This document shows positions 25,301 through 34,829 of a stretch of DNA of 64,000 nucleotides, in pieces. The translations under genes and the position numbers were made by a program. This DNA comes from Micromonospora sp. MW-13. GTDB lineage: Bacteria > Actinomycetota > Actinomycetes > Mycobacteriales > Micromonosporaceae. The notes under the pieces were generated by a model. The model made no database searches and was not told where the DNA came from. It worked only from the letters and a program-made list of their open reading frames with translations. Position 1 is the stretch's first letter; each line of letters opens with the position of its first letter. The stretch is taken from assembly GCF_003434305.1 (NCBI RefSeq), contig NZ_QKKX01000009.1:496001-560000 (forward strand), written 5' to 3'.

Positions 25301-26665
25301 ATGAGCAGAGCTCCCCTGTCCCTCGAAGAGCTACGGGCCGCCGTCGCCGCCGGCAAGCTCGACACGGTGGTGCTGGCGCTGGTCGACATGCAGGGCCGGT
25401 TGCAGGGCAAACGGTTCCACGCGCCGTTCTTCCTCGACCAGGTGGTGGAGCACGGCAGCGAGGGGTGCGACTACCTGCTCGCCGTGGACGTCGACATGAA
25501 CACCGTCGACGGGTACGCGATGTCGAGCTGGGAGCGCGGCTACGGCGACCTCGCCATGGTGCCCGACCTGGAGACCCTGCGCCGGGTGCCGTGGCAGCCG
25601 GGGACGGCGATGCTGCTGGCCGACCTGGCGTGGCCGGACGGGTCCGGGCCGGTGGTCGCCTCGCCCCGGCAGATCCTGCGCCGCCAGCTCGACCGGCTCG
25701 CCGCGCACGGGCTGACCGCGTACGCCGGCACCGAGCTGGAGTTCGTCGTCTACCGCGACTCGTACGAGGACGCCTGGCGGCGCGGCTACCGCGAGCTGAC
25801 CCCGGCGAACCAGTACAACGTGGACTATTCGCTGCTCGGCACCGCCCGGGTCGAGCCGCTGCTGCGCCGCATCCGCACCGAGATGGCCGGCGCTGGCCTG
25901 ACCCCGGAGAGCGCCAAGGGCGAGTGCAACCTCGGCCAGCACGAGATCGCCTTCCGCTACGACGAGGCGGTGGCCTGCGCCGACCACCATGTGATCTACA
26001 AGAACGGGGCGAAGGAGATCGCCGCCCAGGAGGGCATGTCGATCACCTTCATGGCCAAGCCGAACGCCCGGGAGGGCAACTCCTGCCACATCCACTTCTC
26101 GCTGCGCGACGCCGACGGCCGCTCGGCGATGCTCGGCGACGGCCCGGCGCACCTCAGCGTCACCGGCCAGCGGGTGCTGGCCGGGCTGCTGGACACCATG
26201 CGCGAGTTCAGCCTGCTGTTCGCCCCGAACGTCAACTCGTACAAGCGGTACCAGCCCGGCTCGTTCGCCCCGACCGCGCTGCGCTGGGGCACCGACAACC
26301 GCACCTGCGCGCTGCGGCTGGTCGGCCACGGCGAGGGGATGCGGGTGGAGAACCGGGTGCCCGGCGCGGACGTCAACCCGTACCTGGCGATCGCCGGGCT
26401 GGTGGCCGGGGCGGTGCACGGCATCGAGCGCGAGCTGGAACTGGGCGCGGAGTGCGCCGGCAACGCGTACGACGACCCGGCCGCCGAGCGCGTCCCCGCC
26501 ACCCTCCGCGACGCCCTGGCCCTCTGGGAGTCCTCCACGATCGCCAGAGCCGTCTTCGGCGACGAGGTGCACGCCCACTACGCCAACCACGCCCGCGTAG
26601 AGCTGGCGTCCTTCGACGCCGCGATAACTGACTGGGAGCTGACCCGTGGCTTCGAACGCCTCTGA
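25301..26665 (+). CDS. Glutamine synthetase-like gamma-glutamyl-amine ligase
   Basis: Seen: 454 residues with GS-family landmarks: ELEFVVY (metal Glu), GECNLGQHEIAFRY, the GNSCHIHFSL ATP/metal His segment, NSYKRYQPGSFAP and RVPGADVNPYLA (ENRVPG). The standard GSI adenylylation Tyr region is not evident. It resembles GlnA4 (gamma-glutamylethanolamide synthetase) and GlnA3 (gamma-glutamylpolyamine synthetase) of Streptomyces rather than biosynthetic GlnA. The downstream aldehyde dehydrogenase and SDR fit a gamma-glutamylation route for ethanolamine or polyamines. ATG at 25301; upstream promoter visible. Confidence 0.85.
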   Translation: MSRAPLSLEELRAAVAAGKLDTVVLALVDMQGRLQGKRFHAPFFLDQVVEHGSEGCDYLLAVDVDMNTVDGYAMSSWERGYGDLAMVPDLETLRRVPWQPGTAMLLADLAWPDGSGPVVASPRQILRRQLDRLAAHGLTAYAGTELEFVVYRDSYEDAWRRGYRELTPANQYNVDYSLLGTARVEPLLRRIRTEMAGAGLTPESAKGECNLGQHEIAFRYDEAVACADHHVIYKNGAKEIAAQEGMSITFMAKPNAREGNSCHIHFSLRDADGRSAMLGDGPAHLSVTGQRVLAGLLDTMREFSLLFAPNVNSYKRYQPGSFAPTALRWGTDNRTCALRLVGHGEGMRVENRVPGADVNPYLAIAGLVAGAVHGIERELELGAECAGNAYDDPAAERVPATLRDALALWESSTIARAVFGDEVHAHYANHARVELASFDAAITDWELTRGFERL

Positions 26666-26668
26666 CCG

Positions 26669-26745
26669 CGTCGATCATGGACTGGTGGTGGGCGAAGTGT
26701 GGCGGTACGGGGTTTTCGTGGGGCGCCACGACTCCATGATCGACG
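26669..26745. repeat. GATC-type intergenic inverted repeat between GS-like and ALDH genes
   Basis: CGTCGATCATGGA (26669-26681) is complementary to 26733-26745 over 13 bases. The central part contains a further GTGGCG/CGCCAC pairing. It begins 4 bases after the GS-like stop and may act as a partial terminator within the cluster. Confidence 0.55.
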
Positions 26746-26781
26746 AGGAAAGGGTGGGAAGGGTGGGAGGTGGGGGGCGTG

Positions 26782-28134
26782 ATGGAGGTGGTTGATCCCG
26801 CTAGCGGGGTTGTGGTGGGGGAGGTGTCCGCGTTCTCGCTGGTGGAGGTCGATGAGGCGGTTGCGCGGGCGGGGGCGGCGTTCGAGTCGTGGCGGAAGGT
26901 GGGGCCGGGGGAGCGGGCGCGGGTGTTGCGGCGGTTCGCCGGCCTTGTCGACGCGCACCTGGAGGAGCTGGCGTCGCTGGAGGTGCGCAACTCCGGGCAC
27001 ACCATCGGCAACGCCCGGTGGGAGGCGGGCAACGTCCGGGACGTGCTCGACTACTACGCGGGCGCGCCCGAGCGGCTGACCGGCCGGCAGATCCCCGTGC
27101 CGGGCGGGCTTGACGTCACCTTCCACGAGCCGCTGGGCGTGGTCGGGGTGATCGTGCCGTGGAACTTCCCGATGCCGATCGCCGCCTGGGGTTTCGCCCC
27201 GGCGCTCGCCGCCGGCAACACGGTGCTGCTCAAGCCGGCCGAGCTGACCCCGCTGACCGCGCTGCGCCTGGCCGAGCTGGGCCGCGAGGCCGGGCTGCCC
27301 GAGGACGTGTTCACCGTGCTGCCCGGCGAAGGGTCGGTGGTGGGGGAACGGTTCGTCACCCACCCGGCCGTACGCAAGGTCTGCTTCACCGGCTCCACCG
27401 AGGTCGGCACCCGGATCATGGCCGGCTGCGCCGAGCAGGTGAAACGGGTCACCCTGGAGCTGGGCGGCAAGAGCGCCAACCTGGTCTTCGCCGACGCCGA
27501 CCTGGAGAGGGCGGCGGCCACCGCGCCGTACGCGGTCTTCGACAACGCCGGCCAGGACTGCTGCGCCCGGTCCCGGATCCTGGTCCAGCGCACGGTGTAC
27601 GACCGGTTCCTGGAGTTGCTGGAGCCCGCTGTGCGCGGCTTCCGGGTCGAGGACCCGGCGCTGGAGACCGCCGAGATGGGCCCGCTGATCTCCGCCGGCC
27701 AGCGCGACCGGGTCGCCGGGTACGTCGACGGGGCGACGGTGGCCTTCACCGGCTCCTGCCCGGAGGGCCCCGGCTTCTGGTACGCCCCGACGGTGCTGCT
27801 CGCCGACTCGCCGGCCGATCGGCACTGGCGGGAGGAGGTCTTCGGCCCGGTGGTGTCGGTGCTCCCGTTCGACGACGAGGCGGACGCGGTCCGGCTGGCC
27901 AACGACACCGAGTACGGCCTGTCCGGCTCGGTCTGGACCCGGGACGTGGGCCGGGCGATCCGGGTGGCCCGGGCGGTGGAGGCGGGCAACCTCAGCGTCA
28001 ACTCGCACTCCTCGGTGCGGTACTGGACCCCGTTCGGTGGGATGAAGCGTTCCGGGTTCGGCCGCGAGTTGGGCCCGGACGCGCTGCACGCCTTCACCGA
28101 CGTCAAGAACGTCTTCATCGCCACGGAGGAGTGA
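26782..28134 (+). CDS. Aldehyde dehydrogenase
   Basis: NAD(P)-dependent oxidation of an aldehyde to the acid. Seen: 450 residues, PWNFPMPIAAWGFAPALAAGN near 130-150, LELGGKSANL with the general-base Glu (about 225), GQDCCARS with the catalytic Cys (about 260) and EVFGPVVSVLPF. The start at ATG 26782 follows GGAGG at 26766-26770; a GTG at 26770 is in frame. In context it may oxidise gamma-glutamyl-aminoaldehyde or acetaldehyde formed by the GS-like branch. The next gene starts 4 bases after its stop. Confidence 0.93.
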   Translation: MEVVDPASGVVVGEVSAFSLVEVDEAVARAGAAFESWRKVGPGERARVLRRFAGLVDAHLEELASLEVRNSGHTIGNARWEAGNVRDVLDYYAGAPERLTGRQIPVPGGLDVTFHEPLGVVGVIVPWNFPMPIAAWGFAPALAAGNTVLLKPAELTPLTALRLAELGREAGLPEDVFTVLPGEGSVVGERFVTHPAVRKVCFTGSTEVGTRIMAGCAEQVKRVTLELGGKSANLVFADADLERAAATAPYAVFDNAGQDCCARSRILVQRTVYDRFLELLEPAVRGFRVEDPALETAEMGPLISAGQRDRVAGYVDGATVAFTGSCPEGPGFWYAPTVLLADSPADRHWREEVFGPVVSVLPFDDEADAVRLANDTEYGLSGSVWTRDVGRAIRVARAVEAGNLSVNSHSSVRYWTPFGGMKRSGFGRELGPDALHAFTDVKNVFIATEE

Positions 28135-28138
28135 CAAG

Positions 28139-28906
28139 GTGCAGGGTCGGTTGGCGGGGCGCGTCACGGTGGTCACCGGGGCGGGCAGCGGGATCGGGTT
28201 GGCCACCGCGCGGCGGTTCGCCGCCGAGGGGGCGCGGGTGGTCTGCGTCGACGTCGACGCGGCGGCGGGTGGGCAGGCCGCCGAGGAGGTCGGGGGAGAG
28301 TTCGTCGCCTGCGACGTGGCCGACGAGGCGGCGGTGCGGGACCTGTTCGACGGGGTGGTCGAGCGGCACGGCCGGGTGGACGTGGCGTTCAACAACGCCG
28401 GCATCTCCCCGCCGGAGGACGACTCGATCCTTCAGACCGGCCTGGACGCCTGGGAGCGGGTGCTGCGGGTCAACACCACCAGCGTCTACCTGTGCTGCAA
28501 GCACGTCATCCCGCACATGCGCCGGCAGGGCAAGGGGTCGATCATCAACACCGCGTCGTTCGTGGCGCTGATGGGGGCGGCCACCTCGCAGATCGCGTAC
28601 ACGGCGAGCAAGGGTGGGGTGCTGGCGATGACCCGCGAGCTGGGCGTGCAGTTCGCCCGGGAGGGCATCCGGGTCAACGCGCTGTGCCCCGGCCCGGTGG
28701 CCACCCCGCTGCTGCTGGAGCTGTTCGCCGCCGACCCGGAGCGGGCCGCCCGCCGGCTGGTGCACGTGCCGATGGGCCGGTTCGGCCGGCCGGAGGAGAT
28801 CGCCGCGGCGGTGGCCTTCCTGGCCAGCGACGACTCCTCGTTCATGACCGCCGCCCAGTTCGTGGTCGACGGCGGGATCACCGGCGCGTACGTCACCCCG
28901 CTGTGA
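28139..28906 (+). CDS. SDR-family oxidoreductase
   Basis: Seen: 255 residues with cofactor motif TGAGSGIG (13-20), NNAGIS and the catalytic YTASK (Tyr about 154), followed by the PVATPLL segment and VDGGITGAYV near the C-terminus, all of the classical SDR type (FabG-like). The acidic residue after strand 2 (CVDVDA) points to NAD(H) preference. The GTG at 28139 is preceded by GGAGGAG. Cotranscribed with the aldehyde dehydrogenase; the substrate is not known. Confidence 0.9.
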   Translation: MQGRLAGRVTVVTGAGSGIGLATARRFAAEGARVVCVDVDAAAGGQAAEEVGGEFVACDVADEAAVRDLFDGVVERHGRVDVAFNNAGISPPEDDSILQTGLDAWERVLRVNTTSVYLCCKHVIPHMRRQGKGSIINTASFVALMGAATSQIAYTASKGGVLAMTRELGVQFAREGIRVNALCPGPVATPLLLELFAADPERAARRLVHVPMGRFGRPEEIAAAVAFLASDDSSFMTAAQFVVDGGITGAYVTPL

Positions 28907-28997
28907 CCTCCGGCCAGCGCGTCCGCCGGGCCGCCGCCCGTCCTGTCTGACGGGAAGGGCCATCCCATTTTCCGGTAGGTGGTGCGACGATGGCGGC

Positions 28998-29549
28998 ATG
29001 GGGAAGGTCTATCCGGCCATCGACGGGCGGCTGCGCGACTTCATCGAGGAGCAGCCCGTCTTCTTCGTGGCCACCGCGCCCTCCGGCGCCGACGGGCACG
29101 TCAACCTGTCGCCGAAGGGGATGCGCGGCACCTTCGTCATCCTCGGCCCGCACCGGGTGGCCTGGCTCGACTTCCACGGCAGCGGGGCGGAGACCATCGC
29201 CCACCTGCGGCAGAACGGTCGCATCACGCTGATGTTCTGCGCCTTCACCGGCCCGCCGAACATCGTCCGGCTGCACGGACGGGGCACGGCGGTGACGGTG
29301 GAGGACGCCGGTTTCGCCGAGCGGCTCGGCGACTTCCCCGACCCGCCGGACCTGCACTCCGCCCGCGCGGTGATCACGGTCGACGTCGACCGGGTCAGCG
29401 ACTCCTGCGGGTACGCGGTGCCCCTCATGGGCTATCAGGGGGACCGGGACCTGTTGGTCAGGTCACACTCCCGGCGCACCGCCGAGGACCTGGTCACCTA
29501 CCGGGCCACGAAGAACGCCGCGAGCATCGACGGCCTGCCGGTCTTCTGA
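28998..29549 (+). CDS. Pyridoxamine 5'-phosphate oxidase-fold protein
   Basis: Seen: 183 residues with the split-barrel opening FFVATAPSGADGHVNLSPKG and the later LHGRGTAVTV strand typical of PPOX-family flavin/F420-binding proteins (COG-type pyridoxamine 5'-phosphate oxidase-related). The DSCGYAVPLM segment after the barrel is conserved in this subgroup. It is unlikely to be true PdxH because the substrate-binding C-terminal motif is missing. The substrate is unknown. Not obviously in an operon. Confidence 0.85.
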   Translation: MGKVYPAIDGRLRDFIEEQPVFFVATAPSGADGHVNLSPKGMRGTFVILGPHRVAWLDFHGSGAETIAHLRQNGRITLMFCAFTGPPNIVRLHGRGTAVTVEDAGFAERLGDFPDPPDLHSARAVITVDVDRVSDSCGYAVPLMGYQGDRDLLVRSHSRRTAEDLVTYRATKNAASIDGLPVF

Positions 29550-29671
29550 CGCCGGACGCCGCCGTCCCCGCCGTTTCCGCCGGTGGTGGGCGGCGGCTGC
29601 CGTCCCCACCGTCCGCCGGCCGTGGGCGTGCGGGTGGCACGCGGGTTACCAGCGTCGTTCCCGACCGACGC

Positions 29672-29697
29672 GTTACGTTGCTGGTCCGTCTGGGTAG
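29672..29697 (+). promoter_or_regulatory. SigB/SigF-like promoter
   Basis: GTTA (29672-29675), 16 bases and GGGTAG (29692-29697) resemble the actinobacterial stress sigma consensus GTTT-N14-17-GGGTAT. It lies about 80 bases before the large partner-switching protein, which would make biological sense. The match is by eye. Confidence 0.45.
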
Positions 29698-29784
29698 AAG
29701 GCGGGGCACGGCGACGATCATCGGTCGTCGGGGGGCGACGATCTGGCGGTCGTCGGGGGGACACGGCCCGGTGCGGGAGGGTGT

Positions 29785-32700
29785 ATGAGCTCGACCCAGG
29801 GGGGCGAGGACGGGCTGCACCCGTCCGTCGGGACCATCGACGAGACCATCCCGCCGCTGCTCACGGCCGCGTTCGACGCCGGCGGCGAGATGGGCGAGCG
29901 GCTGGGCGGGTTCGACTGGACCAGCAGTCCGCTCGGCTCGCCGGCCGGCTGGCCGGCGGCGCTGTGCCACGCGGTCGCCACGATGCTCTCCTCCCGGGCG
30001 CAGATCGTGATGTTCTGGGGGCCGGAGCACCGCGCCTTCTACAACGACGCCTACCTGCCGACCATCGGCGCCAAGCATCCGCACGTGATCGGCCAGCCCG
30101 CCCGGGAGCACTGGGTGGAGACCTGGGACGTGCTCGGGCCGCTGCTCGACTCGGTCCGGGAGACCGGCGAGCCGTACCGGGGCGAGAACCACCCCTTCGT
30201 GCTCGACCGGCACGGCTTCCTGGAGGACGTCTACTTCGACGTCTCCTACGACCCGATCCGGGACGCCGACGGCGGCATCAACGGGATCTTCTGCATCGTG
30301 AGCGAGACCACCGGCCGGGTGCTCGGCGAGCGCCGGCTGCGGGCCCTGGCCGAGCTGGGCGCCGGCTTGGCCGAGGCGGAGCAGTCCGGCGAGCTGGGGA
30401 CGGTCCTCGCCCGGGTGCTCGACCGGCACCGGGCCGACGTCCCGTTCGACCTGGTCTACCTGCGCGACGGCACCGGCCGGCTCACCCTCGCCGGCCGCAG
30501 CGGCGGCGGTGCGGCGGTCGACCTGCCACCGCTCGGCGAGGCCGCCACGGCCGTGCTGAGCCGGGTCGCCGACGGCGGGGCCGCCGGCACGGTCGACGTC
30601 GCCGACCTGTTGGCCGAGGTGCCGGACGGGGTCGCCGGGCAGGCGCTGGTGCTGCCGCTCACCGCGACCAACGAGCCCGCGGGGGCCCTCGTGGTGGGAG
30701 TGTCCGCCCGGCTGCCGCTCACCGACGACTACCGCACGTTCCTCGACCTGGTCGCCGCCCAGCTCTCCCGCGCGGTGGGCCGGCAGCGGGCGTACGAGCA
30801 GGAGCGGGCCCGGACCGCCGAGCTGGCCGCCCTGGACCGGGCCAAGACGAGCTTCTTCGCCAACGTCAGCCACGAGTTCCGCACCCCGCTGACCCTGGTG
30901 CTGGGGCCCCTGGAGGACCTGCTCGCCGACCCGGTGCTGCCGGCGCCCTACACCGACCAGCTCACCGTGATGCACCGCAACGCGCTGCGCCTGCTCAAGC
31001 TGGTCAACACGGTGCTGGACTTCTCCCGGTTGGAGTCCGGCCGGCTGGCCGCCCACTACGAGCCCACCGATCTGGCCGACTACACCTCCCGGCTGGCCAG
31101 CACCTTCCGCTCGGCCACCGAACGCGTCGGCCTGCGCCTGGTGGTCGACTGCCCGCCGCTGCCCGGGCCGGTCTTCGTCGACCGGGACCTGTGGGAGAAG
31201 ATCGTCCTCAACCTGGTCTCCAACGCGGTGAAGTTCACCTTCGACGGCGAGGTCCGGGTCCGGGTCCGGGCGGTCGACGGCGCGGCCCGCCTGGAGGTCA
31301 CCGACACCGGCGTCGGGATCGCCCCCGAGGAGCTGTCGCACGTCTTCGAGCGGTTCCACCGGGTGCCCGGCGTCCGGGCCCGCACCCACGAGGGCACCGG
31401 GATCGGGCTCGCGCTGGTCGGCGAGCTGGTGGAGATGCACGGCGGGCGGGCCGAGGCGCACAGCCGGGTCGGCGAGGGCAGCACCTTCACCGTGACCCTC
31501 CCGTTCGGCTCGGCCCACCTGCCCGCCGCCCGGGTCGCGACCGCCGCCGTACCGGCCGCCCCTGCCGAACCGGCGCAGGCCCGGCTCTTCGCCGCCGAGA
31601 GCTCGCTGTGGGCCGACGCGCCGCCGGCCACCTCGGCGGCGGTGTCCGCCGGCCCGCTCGACCGGCGCCCGGCCGGCCGCATCCTGCTCGCCGACGACAA
31701 CGCCGACCTGCGCGAGCACGTCGCCCGGCTGCTCTCCCCGACCTGGGAGGTGGTGGCCGTGCCGGACGGGGTGGAGGCCCTGCGTCAGGCCGTGCAGACC
31801 CCGTTCGACCTGGTGCTGACCGACGTGATGATGCCCCGGCTGGACGGGTTCGGCCTGGTCACCGCGCTGCGCGCGGACCCGCGTACCCGGCACGTGCCGA
31901 TCGTGCTGCTCTCCGCCCGGGCCGGCTCGGCCGAGGCGGTCGCCGGCCTGTCGGTCGGCGCGGACGACTACCTGACCAAGCCGTTCTCCAGCGAGGAGCT
32001 GATCGCCCGGGTCCGGGCGAACGTCGAGCTGGGCCAGCTACGCGGGCAGATCATCCGGCGGCTGCACGCGCTGGCCGACGCCGCCGTCGAGGTGAACACC
32101 GCCCGGACCACCGCCGAGGTGCTCCAGGTGGCCGCCCGGCACGCGCTCGGCCTCGCCGAGGCCGCCCGGGTGGTGGTCACCGCCACCGGGGCCCGCTACG
32201 AGGCCGCCGGCGGCGGCCCGGCCGCCGTCGAACCGTCCGTCGTGTTGCCGCTGACCGGCACCGCTGGCGAGCAGCTCGGCGAGCTGCGGGTCTGGGGGCG
32301 CGCCGACGGGGCCACCGACACCGTCCGGGCCGCGCTGACCCAGCTCGCCCGGCTGATCGGCGTACGGCTGGAGAACGCCCAGCTCTACGAGGCCGAGCAC
32401 CGCATCGCCACCACCCTCCAGCACAGCCTGCTGCCCCGCACGCTGCCCCGGCTGCCCGGCGCGGTGGTGGCCAGCCGCTACCTGCCCGGCAGCGCCGACG
32501 TGGAGGTCGGCGGCGACTGGTACGACGTCGTCGAGCTCGACGACCACGAACTCGTCCTGGTCATCGGCGACGTGGTCGGCAAGGGCGTCCGCGCCGCCGC
32601 CGCGATGGGTCAGCTCCGCAACGCGCTGCGGGCGTACGTGCTGGAGGGTTACGACCCGGGCGAGTCGCTGACCCGGCTCAACCGGCTGGTCGGCTCGACC

Positions 32701-33474
32701 GAGCAGCCGTCGTTCGCGACGGTGGTCTGCCTGTGGTTCTCCTCCCGCACCGGGCGGCTGCGCTACGCCAGCGCCGGGCACCCGTCTCCCCTGCTGATCC
32801 GAGGAGACGCGGTGGGCTTCCTGCACGACCGCGCGCTCGGGCCGCCGGTCGGTGCGATTCCCGCCGCCTCGTACCGGACGCTGGAGGACGAGCTGGCCCC
32901 CGGCTCCCGGCTGCTGCTCTACACCGACGGCCTGATCGAGGACCGCCAGCTCGGCATCGACGCCGCCCTCGGGCAGTTGCGCGCCGACGCCACCCGGCAC
33001 GCCGGGCACGTCGCCGACCTGGTCGACGCCGTCGTCGAGCGGGTGGCCTCCCGGCCCCGCCGCGACGACGTCGCGGTCCTCGCGCTGGAGGCGACCGAGC
33101 CGAACCGGTTCGCGCTGCGGCTGCCGGCCGACCCGGCCCGGCTCAGCGTGCTGCGCCGGCGCCTGGAGGACTTCCTCGTCGCCCACCGGGTTGGCGAGAC
33201 CGACCTGTTCGACCTGACCGTGGCGGTCTCGGAGGCCGCCGCCAACGCCATCGAGCATCCGGTCGAGCCGACCGAGCCGACCATCGGCGTGGAGGTGACC
33301 ATCGCCGACCGCACGGTGGTGGCCACCGTCCTGGACACCGGGCGGTGGCGGGAGTCGACCGGCGCGGGCTTCCGCGGCCGGGGGCTGGAGCTGATCAGGG
33401 CGCTCGGCGACCTGACGGTCAGCCGGACCGCCGAGGGGACGGAAGTGACGCTGCGCCGGCGGCTCCAGGACTGA
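29785..33474 (+). CDS. Hybrid histidine kinase/response regulator/PP2C phosphatase with RsbW-like ATPase
   Basis: Seen: 1,229 residues. In order: PAS-like domain (about 70-190), GAF (about 195-345), HisKA with NVSHEFRTPLTL (His about 363), HATPase_c (about 465-575; NAVKFTF, DTGVGIAPEE, GTGIGLAL), receiver domain (about 632-750; ADDNAD, phospho-acceptor Asp in LTDVMMPRLDG about 679), second GAF (about 760-870), SpoIIE-type PP2C phosphatase (about 885-1090; GGDWYDVV, GDVVGKG) and a C-terminal HATPase_c_2 like RsbW (about 1095-1229; NAIEHPV). No transmembrane helix is obvious. It joins phosphorelay input and sigma-factor partner switching in one chain. The STAS protein downstream is a likely substrate. 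ATG at 29785. Confidence 0.93.
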   Translation: MSSTQGGEDGLHPSVGTIDETIPPLLTAAFDAGGEMGERLGGFDWTSSPLGSPAGWPAALCHAVATMLSSRAQIVMFWGPEHRAFYNDAYLPTIGAKHPHVIGQPAREHWVETWDVLGPLLDSVRETGEPYRGENHPFVLDRHGFLEDVYFDVSYDPIRDADGGINGIFCIVSETTGRVLGERRLRALAELGAGLAEAEQSGELGTVLARVLDRHRADVPFDLVYLRDGTGRLTLAGRSGGGAAVDLPPLGEAATAVLSRVADGGAAGTVDVADLLAEVPDGVAGQALVLPLTATNEPAGALVVGVSARLPLTDDYRTFLDLVAAQLSRAVGRQRAYEQERARTAELAALDRAKTSFFANVSHEFRTPLTLVLGPLEDLLADPVLPAPYTDQLTVMHRNALRLLKLVNTVLDFSRLESGRLAAHYEPTDLADYTSRLASTFRSATERVGLRLVVDCPPLPGPVFVDRDLWEKIVLNLVSNAVKFTFDGEVRVRVRAVDGAARLEVTDTGVGIAPEELSHVFERFHRVPGVRARTHEGTGIGLALVGELVEMHGGRAEAHSRVGEGSTFTVTLPFGSAHLPAARVATAAVPAAPAEPAQARLFAAESSLWADAPPATSAAVSAGPLDRRPAGRILLADDNADLREHVARLLSPTWEVVAVPDGVEALRQAVQTPFDLVLTDVMMPRLDGFGLVTALRADPRTRHVPIVLLSARAGSAEAVAGLSVGADDYLTKPFSSEELIARVRANVELGQLRGQIIRRLHALADAAVEVNTARTTAEVLQVAARHALGLAEAARVVVTATGARYEAAGGGPAAVEPSVVLPLTGTAGEQLGELRVWGRADGATDTVRAALTQLARLIGVRLENAQLYEAEHRIATTLQHSLLPRTLPRLPGAVVASRYLPGSADVEVGGDWYDVVELDDHELVLVIGDVVGKGVRAAAAMGQLRNALRAYVLEGYDPGESLTRLNRLVGSTEQPSFATVVCLWFSSRTGRLRYASAGHPSPLLIRGDAVGFLHDRALGPPVGAIPAASYRTLEDELAPGSRLLLYTDGLIEDRQLGIDAALGQLRADATRHAGHVADLVDAVVERVASRPRRDDVAVLALEATEPNRFALRLPADPARLSVLRRRLEDFLVAHRVGETDLFDLTVAVSEAAANAIEHPVEPTEPTIGVEVTIADRTVVATVLDTGRWRESTGAGFRGRGLELIRALGDLTVSRTAEGTEVTLRRRLQD

Positions 33475-33528
33475 CCGCGGCCGGCCGTCGGGGTGGACCG
33501 GGCGCGGCCGGCGGGTTTCAGGCCGGGC

Positions 33529-33912
33529 TCAGGCCGGGGCGACCCAGGTCTGCTCGGCCAGGCCGGAGATCTCCAGCACCCGCCGGACCTGGCGGGACGG
33601 CAGCACGGTCAGCGCGTCCGGGTAGCGCCGGGAGAGCTGGACCACGGCGTGGATCGCGACGGAGTCGAAGAAGGTGACCGCCCGCAGGTCGAGGGTGACC
33701 CGGCCGGCCGGCTCGCGCAGGACGCTCTGGAGCATCGTGTCGGCCGTGGCCATGTCCACCTCGCCGGAGACCACCACGCGGACGTGTTCGCCGTCGGTCT
33801 CCGCCCGGGCGGCGAAGACGGGAGGTGTTCCCCCTTGATCCACGCAGCACACGATCGCACAGCGGTTGTCGCCCGGCAACAACCGGTAGGTCGTCGTCGT
33901 GGGAGAGGTCAC
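33529..33912 (-). CDS. STAS-domain anti-anti-sigma factor
   Basis: Seen: 127 residues with a roughly 35-residue N-terminal extension followed by a STAS domain; the phosphorylation site is FFDSVAIHAVV (Ser about 88) in the usual DS-x-x-(I/V) context of SpoIIAA/RsbV proteins. Known mechanism: phosphorylated by RsbW-like kinases and dephosphorylated by PP2C phosphatases, the balance freeing a sigma factor. It is convergent with the hybrid phosphatase gene 54 bases away. The GTG at 33912 is the most upstream plausible start and is not certain. Confidence 0.85.
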   Translation of the reverse strand: MTSPTTTTYRLLPGDNRCAIVCCVDQGGTPPVFAARAETDGEHVRVVVSGEVDMATADTMLQSVLREPAGRVTLDLRAVTFFDSVAIHAVVQLSRRYPDALTVLPSRQVRRVLEISGLAEQTWVAPA

Positions 33913-33959
33913 GGCCGCCGCCGGGCACCGCGCCCGCGCGTCGTGAGCCGGGCCGGCGA

Positions 33960-33965
33960 TAGGCT
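33960..33965 (+). promoter_or_regulatory. -10 box of a leaderless map promoter
   Basis: TAGGCT lies 6 bases before the map ATG at 33972, so the mRNA probably begins at or just before the start codon. The same TAGGCT-TG context precedes the gene at 60042. Confidence 0.55.
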
Positions 33966-33971
33966 TGCGCC

Positions 33972-34829
33972 ATGACCGTCCGTGCGCCGCTGACCCCCGG
34001 CACGCTCTCCCCGATGCGACCGGTGCCGGGTCACATCGTCCGACCGGAGTACGTGGGCAAGAAGCGTCCCCAGGAGTGGCGCGGCTCGCACGTGCAGACC
34101 CCGGAGACCATCGAGAAGATGCGGGTGGCCGGCCGGCTCGCCGCCCAGGCCACCCAGCTAGCCGGGGAGCACTGCAAGCCCGGGGTGACCACCGACGAGA
34201 TCGACCGGGTGGTGCACGAGTTCCTCTGCGACCACGGGGCCTACCCGTCGACGCTCGGCTACAAGGGCTTCCCGAAGTCCTGCTGCACCAGCCTCAACGA
34301 GGTGATCTGCCACGGCATCCCGGACTCGACGGTCCTGGCCGACGGCGACATCATCAACGTGGACGTCACCGCGTACCTCGACGGGGTGCACGGCGACACC
34401 GACGCGACCTTCTGCGTGGGGGAGGTCGGCGAGGAGGCCCGGCTGCTGGTCGAGCGGACCCACCAGGCGATGATGCGGGGAATCAGGGCGGTCGCCCCGG
34501 GCCGGCAGATCAACGTGATCGGCCGGGTCATCGAGTCCTACGCCAAGCGGTTCGGCTACGGCGTGGTCCGCGACTTCACCGGCCACGGCATCGGGGAGTC
34601 CTTCCACAGCGGGCTCTACGTGCCGCACTACGACAGCCCCCGCCCCACGGACGTGATGGAGCCGGGGATGACCTTCACCATCGAGCCGATGATCACCCTC
34701 GGCACGTACCAGTACGACATGTGGGACGACGGCTGGACGGTGGTCACCAAGGACCGCAGGTGGACGGCCCAGTTCGAGCACACCATCCTCGTGACCGAGG
34801 ACGGTCACGAGATCCTGACCCTGCCATGA
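33972..34829 (+). CDS. map: Methionine aminopeptidase
   Basis: Removes N-terminal Met from nascent proteins. Seen: 285 residues; a roughly 40-residue N-terminal extension as in actinobacterial type Ic-like MetAPs, then the pita-bread fold with His in CHGIPD and the five metal ligands in NVDVTAY, GDTDATF, GHGIG, TIEPM and FEHTI. Length and order are normal. The ATG at 33972 follows a -10 box directly, with no Shine-Dalgarno, suggesting leaderless translation. Overlaps the VIT gene by four bases (ATGA). Confidence 0.96.
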   Translation: MTVRAPLTPGTLSPMRPVPGHIVRPEYVGKKRPQEWRGSHVQTPETIEKMRVAGRLAAQATQLAGEHCKPGVTTDEIDRVVHEFLCDHGAYPSTLGYKGFPKSCCTSLNEVICHGIPDSTVLADGDIINVDVTAYLDGVHGDTDATFCVGEVGEEARLLVERTHQAMMRGIRAVAPGRQINVIGRVIESYAKRFGYGVVRDFTGHGIGESFHSGLYVPHYDSPRPTDVMEPGMTFTIEPMITLGTYQYDMWDDGWTVVTKDRRWTAQFEHTILVTEDGHEILTLP

